Origin: Candidatus Margulisiibacteriota bacterium
GTDB lineage: Bacteria; Margulisbacteria; Termititenacia; Termititenacales; Termititenacaceae
NCBI GenBank assembly: GCA_031279305.1
Contig: JAITIS010000005.1
Location: 1 to 16,391, forward strand
DNA: 16,391 nt
Direction: 5' to 3'
Each line of letters opens with the position of its first letter. Positions within the stretch are counted from its first letter, which is position 1. The position numbers and the translations under genes are program-made. Shown piece by piece: positions 14,101 through 16,391 of this stretch. A model generated the notes under the pieces. That model worked only from the letters and a program-made list of their open reading frames with translations. It did not search any database and was not told the origin of the DNA.

Positions 14101-15384
14101 CTGACGAATTTTAATTTTGGCCCGCAGTCTGCGGACGGAGTGCGGATTTTTTGGCCGGCGGAAGACGACGCCGTTTATCTGTTGACCGCCCGTGCTCTGG
14201 CCGGCGGGGAAGCCGCCACGTACAGCGTCCGCGCCGCCTATTACTACGACCAGCAGGTCAGCAGAAATACTTTTTATGAATACACTTTGCAGGCTATAGA
14301 TGAAGCAGGCAATACCGGCAATATTTTACGGCGGCTGGTATATACAGCGGACGATACTTTGCAGGCATATGTCACGGCTGATCCGGCGGAGCTGGCATAT
14401 AAAGAAGCCCGCGTTATTCCGCGTTCGGAGAGTTTGTTTGTGGTGCAGAGACTGTCTGACGCGGACGCTGCGGAGGATTTACAGCCCGGCGCCGTGCAAT
14501 TGACCGCGCTGTACCGTTTCTTAAACAGCGCCGCTGATCAAAGCCCGCTGGAAATAACTTTCGCTTTTGACCCGCAGTATCTAGCCGAACAGTATATCCG
14601 TCCAGACAGCTTGGTGGTTTTGCGCCGCGCGGATAGCTGGACTGCCGCGGGGGTGGAGCTGGTCACGCTGAATTATCAGGAAAATAAAATCGTTTTCCGC
14701 GCCGCCGGCTGCGGTGATTACGCTGTCTTCGGCGGACAGGAATACTGGGTGTATGACCGCGGCGCCGCGCAGATCGCTTTTATCGGCCTCAAAGATAATG
14801 ACTATGTGGACAGCGCCGCGACGATCAGCGCCAGAGTGCGCGATCCGGACACGGCGATCAACACGCAGAATATCTGGTTTGTGCTGGATAACAGCCGTTA
14901 TGTCCTGCCGCCGGAGAGTTTCACTCCTGATCCCGCCGGCGGCGGACGGACGGGACGGCTGGATTTCAGTCTGCAAAAATTACTCCAGACGCCCCTGTCT
15001 TCCGGCGGGCATATTCTGGATCTCTACGTGCTGGACCAGCTCGGTCACACGGCGAACGCGACACTGCATTTCACCACGGAGCGGAGTTTTCAGATCGATA
15101 GGATTTTGCCCGCGCCCAATCCGTTCGGGGCGGATGGAGTTTATTTTACCTATCAGCTGTCTGGACCGGCGGAGAGCATCCGCCTTCGTGTCTATGACGT
15201 GAACGGCCGCCTGATACGCGAGCTGGACGGCTGCGGCAATCAAGCCGGCTATAACAAAACCCGCTGGGACGGCCGAGACAGGCATGGCGCCTTTGTAGCC
15301 AACGATGTTTATTTCTATGCGCTGGAGGTCGAGGCGGAAGGACGGAAAAAAATTTATAAAGGCAAGGTTGCGGCTTTGCGTTAA
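5152..15384 (+). CDS. Giant (3410-aa) exported alpha/beta-hydrolase with Ig-like array and FlgD-like C-terminal domain
   Basis: Residues 1-17 are a signal peptide (cleavage after LALAPA). Residues 36-220 are a lipase/PGAP1-like alpha/beta-hydrolase: oxyanion loop VHGMGG (42-47), nucleophile elbow THSMGA with Ser130, and SPTHRGS (171-177). The acid motif GDGAV (Asp628) comes after a ~400-residue helical insertion; His726 in DAHRSML is a candidate catalytic His. From about 790 beta modules follow: four Ig-like repeats marked by D-x-x-x-P at 984, 1083, 1178 and 1275; two LGWWD modules (1367-1371, 2388-2392); a FlgD-like module near 1640-1740; an unrecognised core at about 1750-2300; a duplicated YAV-ending module (2444-2567, 3084-3195); Ig starts at 2901 and 2978; and a FlgD-like C-terminal domain (3318-3410). 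Acting on lipids, glycolipids or esters outside the cell or on its surface is the likely role. The gene lies 2 bp after the LolA-like gene, with AGGAGG at 5139-5144, and 13 bp before the PorV-like gene. The substrate is unknown. Confidence 0.9.
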   Translation: MRRLFILLAVLLALAPAELKPVTLRELPEHMRSYKNYIVVMVHGMGGSAAVWDDLKNRLSELVGDPDFATHLYAYSLEEPYAAYYGNAAELGDRRNEHNWLSRARQEFAAAHPGLPAEKIPRKFILLTHSMGALAARSYIYSDTLAASRVKPEEFSAGFYQNDVKKTVFISPTHRGSSMADFIFYYMASDSGYHFGASGLLRRLLETFGQQTDDFSSYAASRAAPPAGQELPVINEIAFREEDLKNYLVEFIKADFAATAEEKAVLRAAAREKADQKLQAELKDRLFEYAKVDAAAGQQAPLFTGGWFKEQVRQASVFTLEKMADALYAGYAELRGQTDNLSDALDYARNFDVQKLWDEQKEKINAQLGEQGYSFLFQIRVDKNWPSGYVPAVKLTYQRWDNISLDWDAALAELWKTLDEYRFSVKLTKDIEYDTSLADLRDKAGMLAELYTPLPRLFQVISELDTAPLFTFPSTRVLLEVNNYCSANAVKELLDFLLVNFFQKKALEEGALPSLLSGDPVTSILNAADLPEVYDPVAFRNVLGRGGVAFDRRRTAQYNQFFYGDLPALQGAAREAQALSGFFSFLTANGYQLKLLTSQEYRGLPSGEARLSALALSYARGVFTKEGDGAVDIDSLQGRNIPVLAAAKNYYKTFDTPALSNYFDRGFAEDTIRAEAACALVELSFSLFGGTTPPYVRGAIRLAPLFNFVAQIVSHQEELLRDFDAHRSMLQSANSLPLLKQALYDAPLLVLHAVCTVSGNETAPLEQEALQEPTVPGQESTTVPLRRTDSLYYLPVAYNVQAPKIRLQAELYDFAPQLAKVEYSFNFAPFTEAETDEWGMVALPDFSVAEGQNIIAFRSANCLGQTNTQYLRIIRSSTPLLASELYPAPQAAVGTGNLTLSALFYNAQFISNNIEVSSVETVRVDGEELGADRYIITRGSNHIYRNFLKLEIPVSLNAGRHTVTLRAKDTYGHQSQTNWFFEVDLSPPEILLAGALAVQPGRDIELNYILSDAQSAALQDLQIVLRKDDRIIWTKDYPLAGAGPQQEIITSLNPLADGEYTVEIACSDLAGNRTFSVGALFIDSTPPEVGLVFDDRLSFSSPPAVFTVTASEEISGQIILCEPKLNVRVPLELEPSAGIYTAAVSAQGLPDGFYIVSVLAVDAAGNSTEKTFGEFLADSTGPQISGLYAEPAVLNRHNAYRAKIHISILEDAGLPEAELLHKSTGRIVYRAALDEQHKTLDLSAAYYLPGAYLIRVTARDALGNRTIRACEIIKDGLAPEISAPEENAPVGGLTLITGKVSDADWTNAQDFESYALYWAEGFRALPADLRELDTQWQSAGLETPYINRGTAAAKNISYRAAPETALLGWWDAAQLPAGAYTLLLVSAEKGLGISAGLVRHVFVEPAGENKLSIHIVPNFPAEVDYALSRNVTFNILNNGATANISAEILDKYGKVVKHSFWPEAPGLVYSGRPLEISDGAYLWQADGWHLLLAAAEDCSFNILLSGVDSVHSAELPYSFGSAVLQLSGELAAGETKEIIFNTQATNLYINAEKNNSSAVWLRLGAGAYTPYAGSYALALTGSAGQLALGWDGRLDAGGYADSGEYTLRLLASGLAGGVCRAAVTFNIATPFTVLNKAQSPADGIFDTFGEINKITFAYTANKDSYLSAAILAGSGITVSVLPEQKIFGSETTAYLSWGGGYPQFTSGQKLVSGDYRAVLCLRSADGERKTLDYPNIRIKNNSSGSLARLDPPGETMLFNGTPVRAVTGSSEYYWSARGEGTYTVPKTFSYELGVSGMQAVTAAPFVPFAGLYHRGFDRVKLKVEVSYRWNIDYHAVDVQYTRQADQIDIFDFQFTPGKQEISQAGSSSYMHKPADRKFDGFGTDCITVTIKDLQGVILYTRKIDNTEYFNDLACNGAFQVNVRAVPWRINNHCYNQSFITIKMLDDIKYSRLTNRYYAWYGYVNKYYPLEFDFTAMRDDLGKLGFVPSSYFLNGLNSVTLNALLKESYPQVLSADTAEQNQSIIEALQKTNVLYESIPALDDSYYNYLDDEYCEFIPMTFGLTHFVTDNILPSANMPALVRVYSDYLVTASIPWPATEEFIQSAENSAKKLIDNLSAARDIDLVDYGALPKIFERQSIDFGGLGSSRLLVPAALGKKGRYQKELSVLAAGLPKNVDRNSLHFTLLKAPDDVRISFDNGLSDAAYASSASVVAHYAAEIAGNIFAWSTEQDFFLKNGVIDSPPLRFNAYGYAPDSGRLPIYEAYFAALNRRADLPAQNITPIDYYTFLERDYYNPRSGYTLNPNLDFERWTVQVYDQTGRPNQDLSVTDVTLSNTDLWQNSFKVKLKLDAVEKRYVRIEGAAAGDYELLYSDGDKWLTICTGNPAEGHLGWWDVTMLNGSYTLALKVHAPDGAYSLAKQDVYVGKLFKSGDSSEANRLVSSPYQRTAVYFHPRSYAEDKFITVSPVRLRELKLQSQPELYTLGPIAEILPHGSSFPDADKRPTVVFRYSAEDLAEMQGRGVDIARLGLYYINEAGALERANSEIIKTDYGLEIWTVLSHFSPYAVLAGEVPEQPTFNVFLSDLQTRRLKIFGRARPDSELEIYLDDDAYLGDRDGENIIDTLAVTTDISAWVFDRRGWNENYADKLSPAEQAKIAEARELLREMYLAALADNQAAEQEFARQYALLITDDQERAELIRAFLVANNRAEIITANSGVALQDDVELKLGISAPALNMYLPERLEIILRKSFPVLSGHPARIFRLNSDARGYFASELPLDAPTASIYVTYVLTGNIQNRPVARLDFAEDPEAPSFVEVALDSFFLNSQSKEGASVRVRLSEEAKLLIYCYNTAGELLDLRHQNVFLTSHTLNLKPADEGAYYYVLEPIDPAGNLGQAYGFALTVDYTPPSPAEITLPAYINPCLADLKDLVKVGENIVTYSIEIADWEIVSGAYAQRGYPYALTAADAAGNTAVFAGIVTVDTTAPVLTNFNFGPQSADGVRIFWPAEDDAVYLLTARALAGGEAATYSVRAAYYYDQQVSRNTFYEYTLQAIDEAGNTGNILRRLVYTADDTLQAYVTADPAELAYKEARVIPRSESLFVVQRLSDADAAEDLQPGAVQLTALYRFLNSAADQSPLEITFAFDPQYLAEQYIRPDSLVVLRRADSWTAAGVELVTLNYQENKIVFRAAGCGDYAVFGGQEYWVYDRGAAQIAFIGLKDNDYVDSAATISARVRDPDTAINTQNIWFVLDNSRYVLPPESFTPDPAGGGRTGRLDFSLQKLLQTPLSSGGHILDLYVLDQLGHTANATLHFTTERSFQIDRILPAPNPFGADGVYFTYQLSGPAESIRLRVYDVNGRLIRELDGCGNQAGYNKTRWDGRDRHGAFVANDVYFYALEVEAEGRKKIYKGKVAALR
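8101..9366 (+). repeat. Array of four Ig-like domains inside the giant protein
   Basis: Four domain starts are marked by an Asp followed within four residues by Pro and usually Glu-Ile/Val: DLSPPEI (residue 984), DSTPPEV (1083), DSTGPQI (1178) and DGLAPEI (1275). Spacings are 99, 95 and 97 residues. The first three units end in a DxAGN-like or DxLGN-like turn (SDLAGN, VDAAGN, RDALGN). This is the usual layout of bacterial Ig-like/cadherin-like stalks, which hold an enzyme or binding domain away from the surface. The fourth unit diverges and ends in the LGWWD motif. The repeats are degenerate in DNA sequence, so they are not a recent tandem duplication. Confidence 0.75.
9250..9366 (+). repeat. 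LGWWD beta-module, copy 1
   Basis: Residues 1367-1405 read LGWWD, then AAQLPAGAYTLLLVSAEKG and a final strand VRHVFVE. This W-D-x-x-x-L-x-x-G-x-Y-T-L-x-L pattern is common in large bacterial exported proteins at the edge of a beta-sandwich. A second copy with the same opening five residues occurs about 1020 residues later. Confidence 0.6.
12313..12423 (+). repeat. LGWWD beta-module, copy 2
   Basis: Residues 2388-2424 read LGWWD, then VTMLNGSYTLALKVHAPDG and a final strand KQDVYVGK. It shares LGWWD, the G-x-Y-T-L core and the spacing to the last strand with copy 1. The upstream part in both copies includes a Trp-rich strand region. The two copies flank the unrecognised central core of the protein. 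Confidence 0.6.
12481..12852 (+). repeat. Duplicated beta-module ending in FSPYAV, copy 1
   Basis: Residues 2444-2567. Landmarks are VVFRYSAEDLAE (2503-2514), a strand pair LGLYYINEAGALER and HFSPYAVLAG (2558-2567). Modules of this shape, a hydrophobic strand, an aspartate/glutamate-rich helix start, then 'w' or 'y' strands closing with hFS-x-YAV, recur in autotransporter-like and surface proteins near ZU5-type domains. I can support the duplication better than the family name. Confidence 0.55.
14401..14736 (+). repeat. Duplicated beta-module ending in GDYAV, copy 2
   Basis: Residues 3084-3195. ITFAFDPQYLAE (3135-3146) lines up with the first copy's VVFRYSAEDLAE, and DYAVFGG (3189-3195) with PYAVLAG. 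The distance between the two landmarks is 43 residues here and 47 in copy 1. This indicates an old internal duplication that has diverged strongly. Confidence 0.5.
15103..15381 (+). other. FlgD-like C-terminal domain of the giant protein (possible sorting or anchoring domain)
   Basis: Residues 3318-3410 carry the full FlgD-type Ig signature: opening PAPNPF, a strand with FTYQL, RLRVYDVNGRLIREL, then NKTRWDGRDRHG and VYFYALEV, ending GKVAALR. The same fold closes many proteins exported by type IX-like systems, where the C-terminal domain is the sorting signal and the PNPF opening is typical. Here it ends the protein and lies directly before a PorV-like gene. Whether it is a sorting signal or only a terminal beta-sandwich cannot be told from sequence. 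Confidence 0.8.
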
Positions 15385-15390
15385 AGGGGG
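15385..15390 (+). promoter_or_regulatory. Shine-Dalgarno deciding the start of the PorV-like gene
   Basis: AGGGGG, directly after the stop of the giant gene, lies 7 nt before ATG 15398. The frame is open further upstream inside the giant gene, but only ATG 15398 has a ribosome-binding site and puts a signal peptide at the N-terminus. Confidence 0.8.
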
Positions 15391-15397
15391 CGGCAGT

Positions 15398-16291
15398 ATG
15401 AAAAAATATTTATGGCTGTGCGGATTGCTCTTGGTTTTAGGCGCGGCGGACAATAATGCGGCGGACTTTCTGCAGACGGGTTTAAGCGCGCGCAGTATGG
15501 CGCTGGGCAGCACCGGCATAGCCGCCGGCGGACATATCGACGCCGCTTTCTTAAATCCGGCCGCCCTGCAGGATGTGCGCCTGGAGTTTTTTTCCGCTGC
15601 GGCGCAGGATTTTGGCCTAGCCGAAAATAAAATGTTTGCCTGGGCCGGCGCCTTCACTTTTCAGGGCCGGCCGGTCGCCGCCGGCTTAATCTACGCCGGC
15701 TCGGCGGTCAATGGTCTGGAGCGCACCGAGCTGGACGCCGATGAGCGTCCGGTGGAGCAGGGCGTATTCAATGTAGGCAAGAATAATTACACGCTGGTCC
15801 TGGCTGGAGAGCAAGCGCCGGATTTTTGGTGGGGCTGGAGCCTGCGGCGGTATCTTTACGCTCTGGACGCGTCCTCTGCGGAGGCCACGGCTCTGGATCT
15901 TGGCTGCCGCTGGACGATGCTGCGACTGGGTGGCGCCGAAATTTTTGGCGGAACCAGCCTGCGCAATATCGGACGCACCAAAGTCCGCTGGAGCACCGGC
16001 CATACCGATACCCTGCCTTTTGGCGTCAATTTCGGCCTCTCCGCGGCACGGGAAATATTAGCCGGACAGGCACTGCTTAATCTGGACTGGGGATGGCGCG
16101 AAGAGCAGGAGCTGGAATTTCGCGCCGGACTGGAATATGACCTGCATACCCTGATTTTAAGAGCGGGCTGGGACGAACGCTTGACTTACGGCATCGGACT
16201 GCATTATTTTGAGCTGACCTTAGACTATGCCCAGACCACGCACGAGGATCTGGGCTTGCAGCAGAGAGTATCCCTGCTTTTATATTTATAA
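15398..16291 (+). CDS. PorV/UPF0164-like outer-membrane beta-barrel protein
   Basis: A 297-aa protein with a signal peptide (MKKYLWLCGLLLVLGA, cleavage near residues 16-22; no lipobox). The mature N-terminus carries the family hallmark: ADFLQTGLSARSMALGST (22-39) followed by DAAFLNPAAL (48-57), matching the pattern FL..G.GAR..GMG.A.......A..(W/L)NPA.L. The rest alternates amphipathic strands with Gly/Tyr/Trp, as in a FadL-like barrel of about 14 strands, and the last strand is RVSLLLYL. Relatives include UPF0164 proteins and PorV/PorQ of the type IX secretion apparatus, where PorV receives secreted cargo at the outer membrane. It is the last gene of the operon, 13 bp after the giant hydrolase with its FlgD-like tail. 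A cargo/outer-membrane partner relation is therefore plausible but inferred. No other type IX component (PorT, SprA/Sov, PorU) is visible. Confidence 0.82.
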   Translation: MKKYLWLCGLLLVLGAADNNAADFLQTGLSARSMALGSTGIAAGGHIDAAFLNPAALQDVRLEFFSAAAQDFGLAENKMFAWAGAFTFQGRPVAAGLIYAGSAVNGLERTELDADERPVEQGVFNVGKNNYTLVLAGEQAPDFWWGWSLRRYLYALDASSAEATALDLGCRWTMLRLGGAEIFGGTSLRNIGRTKVRWSTGHTDTLPFGVNFGLSAAREILAGQALLNLDWGWREEQELEFRAGLEYDLHTLILRAGWDERLTYGIGLHYFELTLDYAQTTHEDLGLQQRVSLLLYL

Positions 16292-16298
16292 TAATGCG

Positions 16299-16391
16299 TT
16301 AACGTTTTTTAGCCACGATAAAAAGATAACCGAGCTGGTCTAAATCTTTGCGTTTATAGAAAAATTTTATTTCTTTGTTAAGAGATTCGCG
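16299..16391 (-). CDS. 3' tail of an unidentified gene (partial)
   Basis: Thirty codons remain open from the right edge to a TAA at 16299-16301. The peptide is basic and amphipathic and ends LGYLFIVAKKR. A closing beta-strand of the form x-L-F-I-V-A-x-K is common at the C-terminus of class I SAM-dependent methyltransferases, but one strand is not enough to name a family. The gene converges on the PorV-like gene with only 7 bp between the two stop codons. No convincing terminator hairpin lies between them. Confidence 0.55.
   Translation of the reverse strand, partial: RESLNKEIKFFYKRKDLDQLGYLFIVAKKR

Noticed and set aside
5152..15384. Giant gene as a fusion artefact or several genes joined by mis-assembly
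   Set aside because: The frame is uninterrupted for 3410 codons, domain types recur on both sides of the unrecognised core, and codon use is broadly even, so one long gene is the simplest reading.
16296..16310. Terminator at the end of the PorV-like gene (GCGTTAACG followed by a T run)
   Set aside because: The inverted repeat CGTTAACG is a short palindrome with no loop and cannot form a stable hairpin, even though a T run follows.
1..16391. CRISPR array, tRNA, rRNA, insertion sequence or attachment site
   Set aside because: No short direct repeats with spacers, no tRNA-like cloverleaf, no rRNA stretch, no transposase or terminal inverted repeats were seen on either strand.

Overview
The window comes from a bacterium with a diderm (outer-membrane) envelope. 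Evidence for this is a LolA-like periplasmic protein, a PorV/UPF0164-type outer-membrane beta-barrel and a 3410-residue exported protein ending in a FlgD-like Ig domain. The standard genetic code is used (TGA acts as a stop). By eye, base composition is near 50% GC. FeoB of the 'GC-x-x-x-A' gate type and a DtxR-FeoA fusion suggest an anaerobe that takes up ferrous iron. The mix recalls poorly cultured phyla that combine giant FlgD-tailed proteins with UPF0164 proteins (for example Margulisbacteria or Elusimicrobiota), but the sequence alone does not fix the taxon.

Left edge (1-927, + strand): a possible 3' tail of an upstream gene, a small unrecognised lysine-rich protein with one CxxC knuckle (72-458), and a YkgJ/UPF0153-type cysteine-cluster protein (511-927). 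The last of these runs tail-to-tail into the next operon with a 23-bp overlap.

Iron/NAD operon (905-4292, - strand, read right to left): nadC (quinolinate phosphoribosyltransferase), then feoB (ferrous iron transporter), then a DtxR-like regulator fused to a C-terminal FeoA/SH3-like domain. The genes are very tightly packed: nadC and feoB share ATGA, and the feoB stop codon lies inside the Shine-Dalgarno of the regulator. FeoB has lost several GTPase signature residues and the regulator seems to lack the usual DtxR/MntR metal ligands, so this Feo system may work differently from the textbook one.

Divergent spacer (4293-4459): contains a 14-bp palindrome and a short hairpin, the only obvious regulatory space in the window.

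Secreted-protein operon (4460-16291, + strand): a 229-aa LolA-like periplasmic protein, a 3410-aa exported alpha/beta-hydrolase with a very long tail of Ig-like and other beta modules, and a 297-aa PorV/UPF0164-like outer-membrane protein. Gaps between genes are 2 and 13 bp, so they are probably co-transcribed. The simplest reading is a dedicated unit for a giant surface-exposed or secreted lipase/esterase: the hydrolase is the cargo, the PorV-like barrel is its outer-membrane partner, and the LolA-like protein is a possible periplasmic helper. The right edge holds the 3' tail of an unidentified gene on the - strand.
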